Assembly (NCBI GenBank): GCA_001792895.1
Contig: MARA01000006.1
Span: 992,001-1,056,000, forward strand
Direction: 5' to 3'
Origin: Lentinus brumalis
Taxonomy: Eukaryota > Basidiomycota > Agaricomycetes > Polyporales > Polyporaceae
Length of the DNA stretch: 64,000 bases
The notes beneath the pieces are model-generated. The model ran no database searches. It saw nothing but the letters and a program-made list of their open reading frames with translations, and was not told the origin of the DNA. This document shows positions 26,761 through 38,854 of this stretch, piece by piece. Made by a program: the position numbers and the translations under genes. Each line of letters begins with the position of its first letter. The first letter of the stretch is position 1.

Positions 26761-27786
26761 TCACGCGTCATCTTCGCGAGCCCGCTTCACTCCCGCGCCT
26801 TCCGCTAGAGGTGCTCCCAGCGATTGCTGTTGCTGCACCGCGCCCGCACCCGTTACACCCACGACGAGCCCCTTCAGCCATCCGTTCTCTCTCCTGAGCG
26901 CCTCGCACTCCTTCTCCAGTTCGCTGACGCGAGTCTCGAGCTCCTTCGCCTTCCGTTCCAAGGCCGCCTCCCGCTCCTTCTTCTTCAACCGGAAACGCGC
27001 GGACGCGGCGGTGTTCCGGCGACGCTTATCTTCTGCGGCATTGAGAGGAGTACCGGACAGCCGGTCATCGGGGCTCTCCGCATCCACCGGACTCTCAGGA
27101 GGCACCGACGACGAGATGGATCCTCTTGAAGTGCGAGCACGCTTCGTAGTGGGGGCGGGGCTAGGCGCCTGCGATAGCTGCGGAGGGGATTGGGCGGAGA
27201 CCGGAGTCGTAGAGGGTATGGGCTGGGAAGGCGCCACGGGCGCGGGCCGGAAGGTGGAGGCATGGAGGGAGAGCAGCTGGGCGATGGTGTTAGCGGAGTT
27301 GGATGCCTGCTGCACGGGCGCAGGGGGCATCATGAAGGGGTCGACCCCGAAGCTCGCGAGGAGAGCGTTGATGTCGAACTGGGGTTGACCTTGGACAGAA
27401 GAGTTGTTCTGAGAAGGGTGCGCAGAGTGTGTGATACCCGGGGAGGGGAGGACGGTTCCCATCACCACATTCTCATGCGAGTGGGCTTCGGCGATGCCGC
27501 TGCGCGAGAGGTCTTCGTCTAGGTCATTATAGCGGTCGGGATCATCCTCGCTACTGTCGTCGTGTGCACCGCGTTTGACATCAAGGCTCTCCTTTTGGTT
27601 GGCCTCCCGAGAGCGCGCAGAGATGAGGGGCTCGTCAGACTGGAAGTTAAGGTTAGTCCAGAGGTCGAGCTGCGCGTTGAGGTCGGGGAAGGGCGGCACG
27701 GAAAGGAGGTCGGCGTCGGAGAGGTATGGGTTGGGCGGCTGGACGGGATGGACGATGTTGAGGCCTTGGAGGTTCGATGGTGCCAT
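26761..27786 (-). CDS. bZIP transcription factor, CYS3/MetR-like
   Basis: This is one uninterrupted exon of 341 codons. The first 250 residues are disordered and acidic to Ser/Pro-rich, with a DINALLASFGVDPFMMPPAP segment that may be an activation motif. The bZIP lies at about 255-315: KRRRNTAASARFRLKKKERE is the basic region, followed by a leucine zipper (LETRVSELEKECEALRREN) and NGWLKGLV. The RRNTAASARFR signature and NxWLKGL ending match Neurospora CYS3 and Aspergillus MetR, activators of sulphur assimilation. A second possibility is another member of the Zip1/GCN4-like group. In CYS3/MetR systems the protein is controlled by an SCF ubiquitin ligase; that is known for the family, not visible here. 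The long plus-strand frame opposite it is a shadow. Confidence 0.88.
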   Translation of the reverse strand: MAPSNLQGLNIVHPVQPPNPYLSDADLLSVPPFPDLNAQLDLWTNLNFQSDEPLISARSREANQKESLDVKRGAHDDSSEDDPDRYNDLDEDLSRSGIAEAHSHENVVMGTVLPSPGITHSAHPSQNNSSVQGQPQFDINALLASFGVDPFMMPPAPVQQASNSANTIAQLLSLHASTFRPAPVAPSQPIPSTTPVSAQSPPQLSQAPSPAPTTKRARTSRGSISSSVPPESPVDAESPDDRLSGTPLNAAEDKRRRNTAASARFRLKKKEREAALERKAKELETRVSELEKECEALRRENGWLKGLVVGVTGAGAVQQQQSLGAPLAEGAGVKRAREDDA

Positions 27787-29659
27787 GATGCTACGAGGTT
27801 TGCGTGCTCCGGGTGGAGACTTGTCTTCTGTTGCGCGAGAGTGTAGACCTGCGCTGGTCGGTGACTCTGGGCAGTGCGGATGTCAGCGTCCATGGCGTGC
27901 TGGCGGGTACGCAGCTACGCATACCGTAGGGCCGCCTCGGCGGGGCTCGAGGGAAGAGAAGGCGAGAGGGAGGAGGGGATGGTGGTGGTCAGAAGAGGGC
28001 TATCTGTATCTAGCCGACCAGGGAGACCCACAGCTCTGACTAAGATCCCCGCTTCGGTCTGCGGCGTCCCGACTACTTTTTGCAGGCGCCCAAGTGCCAC
28101 CGCAGAAAACAATTTGCGCCTGCCCCGGCTGCCTGCTCTCCTGAGTCCCTGCTGCCCATGCACGCCTCCAGACGTCGCCAGTGCTCATGCACGCTCTCCT
28201 CGCACACGCACCCGCAGTCATTTGCTGGCCTTGGGTGTGCCAACTTAGCCACCGCCCACCGGCACAAGTCGTGCAGTATGCCACGCGGAGAATTGACGGG
28301 ACTGATCGGGCCCACCATCGATTGAAAATCCGCCCTGGCCGTCTCTCCCCCGGAACAGACTGGAACACATCTATCATCCCAGCGGCCAATCCCGTCCTCC
28401 CCGCCCCGCCAAACGCGGCGCAAACGGCCACTGAACCGTTTACGCCGTCGTTATCATCAGGAAATTGCCCCGCACGACATCCCCAGGCGCGATTGCGTAC
28501 GTGCCCCGCCATCACCGACGACGGCAATACCGACTCCCGCGAAGCTGAAAGGCGGGGTACAGCACCAGCGCAGCACTCGCTCGTGGGCGTTCGAACCGCG
28601 CGAAGCAGGCTCCCGTGAGACCGACCTGGTCGCCGACGCTCCAAACGAGCCCGTTGCGAGTCAGCTGGCCGTGCTGAGTGACCGAAGCTTACCAACATCT
28701 CGTCAACGCACCACGCTGATTCGTTCCGCGATGGGCTTGGTCTCACCTCGAACGGCCATCCAAAGCCCATCGGCATCAACGCCTCGCGGACCGGCGGCAC
28801 GTACACTTGAGCGCATGGTCAAGGCATCTCATCTTCGTCGCGTGGAGGCGACACAGCATGGAGCATTTGGTTAATCCCACCAACCGCGGTATGCAGCTAA
28901 GATGAGCCTCGGAGCTGCTCATTTCATGAGACCTAGCTTGGTAAGTTCGGACGCGATATCGCACCTCCGCGGAAGCAACTGCTCAAACTTGTGTACTAGT
29001 ACATAGAACCAACCCGTATTACATACATACGCTCACCACAATGACCAACGGTATCAAACGATGGGAACTTCTCCAAGCTTCATGCACATCTCCTATCGAT
29101 GATTCCGCTACGATCAACGTACACAACGATCAACAGAGGTCGTTGTGAGGTTAAGGGCAGTCAAGCAGCCAGGACGTAAGCGGTCCATCTCAGTCTTCCC
29201 TCGCAGCCTGATGCTCTCCAGTGTGATACGGATGAGCCTGATGACGATGCAATAAATAATATCGCGCGCGGGAGTATAGTCTGTATTAGGGGAATGCACG
29301 ACATAACGAGTACGGAGTCCGGAGAGGCGCGGCAGTACGGTAGCGGTGAGAGATGGGGTAAATAAAATATAGGATGAGATGCTGCTGCAGTGAGAGTGGG
29401 GGGACACGGGAGGCTACACCACGTCGGCGATTCCCGACACTGGATATATTGTACCTTGGAATCATCATGCATAGCCCAGGCAGACCAAACCAAGAGAACG
29501 CCAACAATTCAACTGACCATCCCGCTGTGTCCGATTACTTAATCGTCTGGTGGTCCGTCACATCACCCTCGACGCCCGCGCCCGCACACCAGAGTCCGGC
29601 CGGGTCCCAGCGCACCTGCGCCCCCATACGAGCGTACCGGAAGGAGCAGGAAGCGGAAC
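27787..29659. other. Gene-poor stretch upstream of the bZIP gene
   Basis: About 1.9 kb between the bZIP start and the stop of the guanylyltransferase gene. A 268-codon minus-strand frame (28000-28806) is Arg/Ala/Cys/Trp-rich, has an opposing frame on the plus strand, and shows no motif, so I reject it as a gene. The region probably holds a long 5' leader and promoter for the bZIP gene. Confidence 0.45.
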
Positions 29660-31864
29660 TTATAGCAGCTGCTTCCAGCCAGCGTCGCGGCACTTCTTCA
29701 CGAGGCGCTTCACCTCCTGCGAGCGCGCACGAGTAGTCACCAGCAGGGTATCGGGCATGTCCACGATGACCAGATCGTCGACTCCCAGCAGCGAGACCAG
29801 GCGTCCGGAGCCGGGGACCACGATACCGCCCGCAGCCTGTTCCGTGACAACTGTAGAGTGTCTGGTCAGACAGCTGGGCCGCGCGCTGAACATCGGAAGA
29901 CTCACCGAGACCGCTGTCGCCGAGGATGCGCGGCTGGTTAGACTCCGCGGGGAGCAGGTCCGCGAGGGAAGAGAAGTCACCGACATCGTCCCAACCTATG
30001 ACGCAAGAGCAGTATCAGCACACGGCACACCTTCCGGCGATGCCAGAGCTGTCTCGAACGTGACTTACCGAAGGTAGCCGGGACGACGGCGACCCGGCGG
30101 TCCAACGCCGCAGGTTCGGCGACCGCGTTGTCAATAGCGATCTTCTCCAGGCCGGGCCAGACCTCGTTGAGTGCGTTCTGCCTCGTCCTCTCGTCGTCCC
30201 ACGCTAGCGCGATCTTCTCGAGCCCCTCGTGAAGCTCCGGCTTGTACTCCTTGAGCAGCTGCATCAGGAACGCCGCCTTCGTGACGAACATACCGGCATT
30301 CCACCGGTAGTTACCAGTCTTGATGTACGCGGCGGCAGTGCGCGCGTCGGGCTTCTCCTTGAAGCTCGACACGAGCCGTGCGTTTGGCGCGTCTGACATG
30401 CCGAGCTTCTCGCCTAACCGTACGTAACCGAAGCCCGTGGACGGGTGCGAGGGCGCGATGCCGATGGTGACAAGGTAGTCCTTCTTCGCCACTTCCACGG
30501 CTTCCGCCACAGCGGCGAGGAACGCGTCGTCGCCGGAAATCATGTGGTCGGCGGCGAAGGAGCCTATGATTGCGTTGGGGTCGCGCACAGCGAGGATGGC
30601 GGCAGCGAGACCGATAGCGGCCATAGAGTCCTTCGCGCTCGGCTCACAGAAGAGGTTGTGCGGGAGAAGGTCGGGAAGCTGCTCGGTGATGCCCTTGACA
30701 TGTGCGGGACCAGCGACGATCACTGTCCTGGTGGCGGAGGTAAGGGGGAGGAGACGATCCCATGTTGCCTGGATGAGCGAACGGCCCTTGAGGGTCAGGT
30801 CAAGCAGGAACTTGGGGTGGTTCTCTCGCGAGAGGGGCCATAGGCGAGTACCCGCGCCACCGGCCGGGATGACGACCCAGAAGCCGGGAATCTCGCGGAT
30901 GCCGAAAGGGAATTGAGTGAGAGAGTTGTCACTGAGTGGAGAGGGGACGTAGATGCTAGGCGGGACAGCAAGGGTGGGAATAGAGGTGGGGGTGAGGAAG
31001 GGAGACTTGGCACGGAGTTGTGGACTGCTCGGTGCAGGAGTGTTGAACCCAGGGGTCCCAAGTCTGGAACCATTCTGTAAGGAACGTATTAGTACTCTCC
31101 AATACAAGGCATGGCGGGGGGTGGAAGAAACAGAGGAGCTTGCTCATGCTCATGGATAGTCGGAAGGTGCCAAAACGCGAGGGTGGCCATTCGGCTACAC
31201 ATGCAGTCGTAGTGATTGGACACATGTCGGACCTATCAGATGCGGTACCAAGGTAGTTGGGTGAGCGCTGCAGGATGAACAGCTTATCGAATTCGTCCGC
31301 CTAGATTCCATTCAGGACAGGACCTGCTGCGCACATGGTCGCCGGTTCGTTGCGCCCATCCAGATGCGTCTGTGCCCGCACTGAAAGCGCAGCTTTCCAC
31401 GTCGGACAGCTGTTGCCGTCACATCGTTGCCGAACCTCCGAGCCTCGGCATCCCGCCAACGCAGGCCACGTAGGGTTCGGCTGACACTTTCGATACGACG
31501 GCCCTTGGCAGTGTGGCGACTCATTGAAGAGGTGACCGTACGGCACTCCGCCGCTTACAGCTCGAGGTGTGGCGGGCGGCAAGAGAGACAGCGGAGCGAG
31601 GTATACTCACCTGGAGCCCCTCCCGGACCTGACGTTCAAGGCTCGCGTTCGCCTGCCGGAGTTCGTGGCACTCTGACCTGAGCTCTGAAATCTCCATTTG
31701 CTGCGCGACATGCGACGTGAGCGGTTGTCGAGCAGTGCGGCGGGTGCGCAACTCACGGATTTGTGCACGGCCTCCATGATCTGCTTGAACATGTACTCGA
31801 TGCCGGGTCCCCCAGCAGCCTGCGCCGCAGAGGGAGCCGCAGGCTGTGTCTGGAAGAGAGACAT
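29660..31864 (-). CDS. Mannose-1-phosphate guanylyltransferase of bacterial (actinobacterial ManC) type, with N-terminal coiled coil
   Basis: The enzyme makes GDP-mannose from mannose-1-phosphate and GTP. The catalytic exon carries VVIPAGGAGTRLWPLSR with the PKFLLDL continuation, GSFAADHMIS, SFKEKPDARTAAAYIKTGNY, RWNAGMFV, WPGLEKIAIDNAVAEPAA, and across introns GWDDVGDFSSLADLLPAE and DDLVIVDMPDTLLVTT. This order and wording resemble actinobacterial enzymes, not the fungal PSA1/VIG9 type, and no left-handed beta-helix domain follows. Upstream exons at 31757-31864 (MSLFQTQPAAPSAAQ) and 31611-31700 (EISELRSECHELRQANASLE, a coiled coil) join in phase 0 to 31074 (NGSRLGTPGFNTPAP) across a 536-nt intron with a TACTAAT branch site. 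If that join is wrong, the coiled-coil exons are a separate small gene. The stop is TAA at 29660-29662. Confidence 0.82.
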
Positions 31865-33190
31865 GGCGGGTAGGGAGGAGGAGGTGATGGGAGAGAAGGA
31901 GGAGAGGACGGATGCAGCTTGACGTGTCCGCTTTCGCGCCTTGCACCGACGCGCTCGGTCGGGAAAGGCCGAGCCAGCAGTTATAACTTATGGGCGCTTC
32001 CATCGAAACAAGTGCATCCGCCGGTCCAGACTCTTCCGCCACGTTCGGATTTCCTCCATTCGGGGAGTCAGGCAGGTACGCTGAATGCTGAACATTGTTG
32101 CCTGTTATTGCAGACGAGAAGTATCGGACGAAGGTCTGTGAGGATGCGGCGGGGTCACTCATGCGCTGGGGGATTGGGTCGAACGCGTCCTACTGCAGTC
32201 TTTCCCCGAGTCGATTCGTACGCATATTGTCGCCTCCTCGGAGTACTATCACACAGCAACCGGAAATTGATGTCAGGATTGCAAGGATATACTAATGGGT
32301 CGTATCCTGGTCACTTATAAGCATGTGTATGTCGTCAGTCTGAGTCGGATGGAGGACTGGCCACGTATCATTCTGTCCAAGCTTACTACTCGTGCCGCGA
32401 AGCTCCAGCATGTTTGGAGACGCAATGACCTGGATGGCCGTATTCGCTTCTCCACGCTAAATGAGTTCGCGATGTGTGGAGACTGGTGATTGCGCTGCTT
32501 GGTAGATCGTGCCTCCTGTGAGTGCCACCAGCGAGATGAGGTCATGGAGTCCTCTCAAATTAATACCGCCCCTCCGCGTCGGCCCATTTGCTGATTCCTG
32601 GAGGGGACGCCGTGAACCTGAGTAGGATGCTGGCATGCTCTATCAGGTAAGGCTCGGAGGTCGCGGAGGTGCCTTTCATTCTCCGCTCGTCGTCAAGTCA
32701 GACCGCAACATGTCCGACAGCAGTGGCGCATGCGGCGCTCGACTTGGACGTTCGGACGTTCCGCCACAGTGCCACCATGCTGCGCCATCCTGTTTCTGTC
32801 TTCCATATCGACCGAGTACCTGCAGATAAACGTTCCTTCGATAGGATGATCGGCGGCCTCGTGAGTGACCGATGCCAGCACGATCAGCCTGAGGACTCAT
32901 GTGAGTGCAAGAACTGTACGACTCGAGACACATTTTGCCAACTACTCACCGGTCACTTTCTCTGCACGGCGATATTGGGCCCCTCTGACTCGTAGTACCA
33001 CCTCGATGACCGCAGCAGTCGCGGGATCGGAGAGGCAATATTGCGACCGATGATTCATCGTCTCGAATAACTTCTCCTCGCCTACTAGGGAGTCAGGTAA
33101 GTATTTGGTTACTTACTTACCACCGCCGCGAGGACGTCAGATGTTGATTATCGAGAACTGTACTGAGTTCCTGGTCATTCTCGTCCGCGT
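31865..33190. other. Gene-poor stretch
   Basis: About 1.3 kb upstream of the guanylyltransferase gene. Only short frames with no recognisable motif occur on either strand. I see no gene, repeat or RNA. Confidence 0.45.
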
Positions 33191-33209
33191 GAGCGTATTT
33201 CGATTGTTC

Positions 33210-34010
33210 ATCAGGGCCTGGGGGGTCGGTGGTGCTGCTGTCGGCGACGACAAAAGAACTTGCACCTTAGAAGTTGCACCGTACTGCTGGACATCGACCG
33301 GGTCACGTCTGGTGCGATATGTCGATGTAACAGCTGCGCGGTGCAGGTTGTATGCCGATCCGGTATGAGAGGATGCCCTTGGGATTGACTTCTGCCGGAT
33401 GAGTTCGGGTACTGCACGCGTGGAGCGGGGCAGGTGTTCGTGTGGACCACGATGCATCCAGGGGACGATCGAGGTTGGCGACCAGGCTGCTCCCGCGATG
33501 CAACAAGGGCCGCACGCGACTTCTACCGCAATTCCTTCCCCCGACTTCGTTGGGTCGACGTTCTTCGGCTTGTTCGTAGAATCTTCGAGGCGTACTTGTG
33601 CTGGGGCTGAAGTGTTGTGCATAGATTCTGACATGTCACCGTGTCCCCGTCAACATCGGCTACTGGTCCACGAACGGCCTAAGCACTCACCACCGTACCG
33701 ACCCCCTTCCTGACTTCTTGACCATACTCCATGCTAACACCCTGTTCGCTGGGAAGAGAACCGATCTGGCCCTGCCCAGCTTGGGCGGGTGACTGACCGA
33801 CCACTGGCGGAGGTGAGGCTCGGTCAGCCTCAGTGCCGTGGCTCCAGGTGGTGGGGCAAGGCTCCACAGCCCAGGAACGAGGGTCCGACGCGAGTTTGGC
33901 AAGCAGTCTGCGCAACATGGACGGCAGGGCTGTAGATCTTTTCGCCCCCTCGGGGCCAGGGAAGTGGTCGCGTACAAGGTTCAGAAGCGTCGACGCCTGG
34001 CAGCCGCTGG
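33210..34010 (-). CDS. Possible hypothetical gene, fragmentary
   Basis: On the minus strand a frame from about 33996 reads TLLNLVRDHFPGPEGAKR, then MLRRLLAKLASDPRSWAVEP and SMEYGQEVRKGVGTV. Its amino-acid mix and GC-rich third positions look coding. A donor near 33692 (GTGAGTGC) or just upstream (GTACGG) could join an acceptor near 33630. Depending on which is used, the next exon reads NLCTTLQPQHKYASKIL and stops soon, or ESMHNTSAPAQVRLEDSTNK and continues. The 5' part is not found; an acceptor-like CTCCAG lies near 34010. I do not recognise a domain. It may be a real small gene, a 3' fragment of a larger one, or a relic. Confidence 0.35.
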
Positions 34011-34019
34011 AGCCAAGTG

Positions 34020-37000
34020 ACTATCGCTGGTGGCCTAAAGCCACCCGTGACGCCGACGGCGGGGCCCGAGTTGCGCACGTCGCGCGACATCCAGGTTCAC
34101 GTACGACACATCATATCACGGTCTAGCTAAGGGAGACAAATCTCGGCGGGCGAAGAGCATCGTTCCCTCTCTCCCGTCTGCTGTCCGCAACTCCTTCCTA
34201 TCCTCTGATCTAGCTCCGTTGTACCGGTGGGAGAAAAGTCTTCCATCCTCGGCTTTGCCGTACAGGTGCGTGTGGAGGGAAGCATACAACGTGCAGGAGA
34301 AGACAGTAAGGTTACATTACGACCGCGTGGGGGTTCACCGTTACTTACTAGCCTTGAACAGATCCGGGGAGCAAAACATGCGACGGTCGCTGCATCGACC
34401 TGAACCTAGGCGGAGATACGTACACTGCTACTGCCTCAACTCAAGTGCCACAATGTACAAGTGCGCCGCTCGACAAGTACATGAACGACTCTCGGTCCAT
34501 ACTTGGCTATTTCCCGACAGCTTGGCCACGGTACTCGGAATGTCTCCCCATTAAGTCTGCTCCTCGTCTCCCGGCGGTCTGCATCGACTTCCCTGTCCCG
34601 CCAGCCGGTAGGACTGTGGTTTCTCAACTCACAGTGTTGACAGGTTTCGACAGGATAACCTCACATGGCTTCGGTCTTCCATTCATCTTTCCCTTCACTT
34701 CTCCGGAAGAAGATCATCCCTTTTGATATTCGTGGCTCACTGAGAGAACTACGGAATTATTCGCAGCCGGTAGTGGTATCTGACTATGTTGCCCTAACAG
34801 GCTACCGTTGCTCCCTGCAGCGGGATCCTCGGCGCACCATTGGAGGGGAGCAGTAGGACGCCTACGGTCCACATGGAGCAATCGGGAGACATCGACAGCC
34901 GGGCTAGCATCCGACGTATTGCAGTTTCCAATCCAATGGCTACGCAGGTGTACGCTCACTCGCTTTCTACACTGCTCCCGTACGTCTCTAGCCTCAAGGG
35001 TAGGATTCCTTCCGTGGCCGTCTCTTGGGGCAAGGTCCTCCTTATCGAGGAAGTGCCAAACTCCCACTGGACTGGCGACGGTGAGAGACAAACCCCGAAT
35101 TCGACTGCTTGTGTTAATATTGTGCTCGGTGGCAGGTTCCAACGTTCATGATGTACCCTCGATCTTCGAGCGTCAGGTACGGCATCCGGGCTTGCGGGCC
35201 CAGAGAGAACCTATCTCTCGTGCCAAACGTCTCCGCGCGGGTCCATGAGGGCACATCGAACGTACGTTTCTCGAACTGCGCACACGTCAGTGGTACGTCT
35301 TTCTTACGCATGCAATACATAGGACGCGGTCCTGACTTCGATATATTTTGAGTATCAGGAAGCCGCTCGCTTGCACGGTTGAGGGTCGTAGGTCGACAGC
35401 GGGGTCCAGACTGAGAGCTCCCCTCGACGCCCACACTGCGCTCCGGATCCAACGAATCGCCAATTGCGGACTACGACTCTCCAAACGACGCACCCGACTT
35501 GTCGGCTTGTGCACAGGCGCACGACGCTGGGAGATCGACTCGCTAGAAGTGAGAGCGGAGTTCTCGACGTGGGTGGGTTCCCTCAACTTCGCCGCTCATC
35601 ATGCTTCTATCGAACAGATAGCGGGCTCTGGGCGAGCCGCACACGCCGGTGTTCTCGGATGTAATCCTAAAAGTATAACTCGTGATGTTCTCAACTGCCC
35701 GCCCAGCCGCCGATGCAGCCTAAGGCCCCGAACGCGATGCTATTGCAGCCGCCGGCCACAACGTCGGTACGGATTTTCCGCACACACCGCTGGATTTGTC
35801 AATTCGAACATTCCTAGATGGCCATAGGCGATCGCTTCCGGGCAAGGGCTGCTGGAGGCTTGGCCTGGGTGCAGGGGGCGTGTCGTACACCCATTGAGTC
35901 CCTGCAAGGCTCAGGGTAGCCGACGCCCCCCGGTGTCGAGCGAGGCGCACCCTCCGCATTGGCCTGGGACGAGCATTCACGTCATGCCGGACAATATCTA
36001 ACGAATTTATGGTCTGAACACGCCTGTGTACATTTCAAACGTGCGTACTAGGTACGCGGATCTAGGTCCAGTCATCTAATCATTGCGTCTTTCCGAACCG
36101 GCCTCGACGAGAAGTCCCCTCGGGCATTCCGCATCCAGCGAGCCGGCGACAGCGTGCATCTTGCAGAGCACTCATTTGTCCTGCTTGTCGCGTATCGCAG
36201 CACACGGTCCCACTCGGTCGAGTTCTGCTTTGGGAGGATCCGAGGAACGCATCATACACAGGTATGTACGAGTCGGGCAGTTGCCTTCTGTGTCTGTGTA
36301 CTCACCGCGGTCAACAGTCCTTCCTTGCTCGCGCGGCCCGGGATACGTTGAATGGCTCAATACTGTCATAAGTACGCTGGCTAATGATTGGCCGGCGCTC
36401 GTGTTGTTTGATGAGTAGGAACCCAAGAAGCGCCGCGCGCTGTCTTGAAACTCCGAGGTCAGGCCTAACATGGTTATCTGCAGCTGCGCACGACGCTCAT
36501 CTCACCATTCACGTATAGCGTCAACGCACATATGGTCTGCTGCCGTGAGCTCTAGGCCGCTCCGTCATGCATGATCAGGGCGGTGATACAGTGTTCGACA
36601 GAATCACTCATTATTTGCTAGATTGCCCGTGCAGCCGCCGCCGTGACGGTGCTTCCTCGATTCCCAGCACAAGCTGTCATCCTGGCATCTTCATCGCGGT
36701 CCAATTCAAATTGTAACTTGCTTCGGTACGAGGCCCGCGGTACGCCACTCTTCGCCACTTGTTCCTTTACGTGCTGACAAGCGTCTCCGGGGAAGAAGTA
36801 GGTCCTGACAGAGACTGCGGGCAGCGGCCAGGATGCATAGGGCTTCGCAATGGAAACTGATCGGATGCTTATTGCTGCGCCCCTTCTTGAGCTTCCTGCC
36901 AAGGGTCCGTGCCGTACCAGCGGCATGATGCACACCACACCTGTGACCAGGCGAAAGGGGAGTTCCAAGGTTCGCATTCTGTCTGATCAGCTGAAGACTC

Positions 37001-38854
37001 GCGGCTGATTTTGCATGCGCGCGCGGCGCCTTCACCCTGTCAAATTGCATGGCCGCTCAAGTAACGCTGCCTGATTGAGCTCAGTCATGTCCGAAAGCTA
37101 CTGCCAAAAGGGTTCTATCAATCCTCTATCATTCTGATACTGTGATTAGAGTAACGTTCTCACAGCAAACACTAGAATCAAGCATCTGCACCCGTATTCG
37201 GCACACTTGGCCAACACGTCGCCGTCCTGCCCTAGGCCGGCACTCCAGGCTGGGACACGAAACGCGCCCCGTTTTCCCGCAGCGTACACTCACACCCGTA
37301 GCGCCGACGACTGGGTTCCGACCCTTGTCCATGCCCTCCTCGTGAGTAGACCTCTCGGTACTGTACCTCGGCTCTCTTCGCCTCCGCATACTGCAGCTGG
37401 GGTCCTGCCGCCGGGTCAGAAGCCACGACCCGGCGGATGGATCATAGTAACTTCTTCCCCCCAATCGCCATGACGTATGTCCGAGCCATTTGCTAGTGGC
37501 ATGCACCTGTTGCTACACATTGTGAGACGTATCAAGCGCGCCATATGACAGCTTGATGCAGATGCAAAATCCGCTTTAGCTTCTGGCATGCTTCCCAGTG
37601 CGCGGCGTGGTGGTGTATATCCCAGTGGCTCAGGGACGACACCCCGCCGGACACCAATGGACTAGCAGAGCATAATGTCCGCGTCCTGTCCGCGCTATAC
37701 CATACACAGCGACCTGCGCTGCGTGCCTTTGTACAGCGACACCGTCTATGTACACTGGCACCACGTAGCCGTTTGCTGATGGAACTTCTTCGCCTTCGGC
37801 GCGCACCTGTGGCAGGTGCAATCGATACCCCGCCTTCTCGGGCTGCAATCTGCTCCCTTACCGCGTGCCTTCCCGTGGTTACTGCTTGTTCGCTATTTTG
37901 AGGCGACGGGTAGACGAGCTCGGGTTCACAGGACAGCGCCAGTGTCCCCGTCGTTGACGCTCATCTGAACTCAACGCAGTCGGACTCAATTGAGCGGCCT
38001 CGCGCCCGCCCGCCAGCACGCCCGCCCGCCACCAGTAGCCCCCTCTCTTCCCCGCGGCGCGGCGTATAGGGTGCCGACGGCCCGAAGGCACTGCGGGCGG
38101 ACAACCCTCACGACTTCCAATCGTGCATAATCGGCACTCAGACAGGCGCTGCTGCAGCTCTCTCGGAACTTGCAGAAATCCGCCACGGGTACTTCTGTGA
38201 CGCGCTTCTTGCTTCGTCCCAGGATATCTGTATATCCTGATGCACCTGGTGGACGTGCCTGTCGTGTGGTAGCCAGTGGCAGCCGCGAGTGGCGGCACAT
38301 GCCGCTTCCACGTCTTCGAGTGAGAATATCGGCGGCGTGCTTGCGAGTTATTCCGGGCGGTGCGGGAACGGGTGGCCATCCGACAAGCTCTTTGGGCAGT
38401 CCGAGTGCTCCTCTGTCTGTACTGTGCACGAGAGAAGCCCTCGCTTGGAGCTTAAGTTACCTTCTCAATGGTGCGCGTGTCTTGCGGACCCCGTCCAGCC
38501 CTCCCACCCAATCGGCCATGCGGAGCTGGAGGACTGGGTCCAATGACGATCGTGGCGATCGTTCCCATTCCATGGCACCCACACAATCGGGACGTTCAAT
38601 CGGAAGGGAGCCCATGCAGTCTGGCATGAGCATTGTATGGGTGACCTGCTTTACATATGTACACTTGTCCGAGAGCACGGTACTCCAGTCCGTGCGGGAT
38701 ATTACGATTATCTAAATAACGAGGTATACGTGTGTGTCCGATCCGATATCGTACAGGAAGTCAAAAGTACCCTGGGATGGCGCGGAAGCAAGACAGCGTA
38801 GCAAAAGCATAACAAGCAAACAAACTCAGCAGCGTGTGATAGCGTGACGGTCGT
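34020..38854. other. Long gene-poor stretch
   Basis: About 4.8 kb in which no frame exceeds about 180 codons and none has a recognisable motif. Base composition is more even than in the coding regions. No terminal repeats, transposase, reverse transcriptase or tRNA could be recognised by eye. Old, decayed mobile elements cannot be excluded. Confidence 0.5.

Noticed and set aside
26732..27388. 218-codon plus-strand frame
   Set aside because: It is the complement of the bZIP gene and is rich in Ser, Arg and Ala as expected for a shadow.
28000..28806. 268-codon minus-strand frame between the bZIP and guanylyltransferase genes
   Set aside because: Arg/Ala/Cys/Trp-rich without motif, overlapped by equally open frames on the opposite strand; treated as chance.
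31865..38854. Search for transposons (terminal repeats, reverse transcriptase, transposase) in the largest gene-poor stretch
   Set aside because: No motif such as YxDD or a DDE pattern and no long direct or inverted repeats were recognised by eye; decayed copies cannot be excluded.
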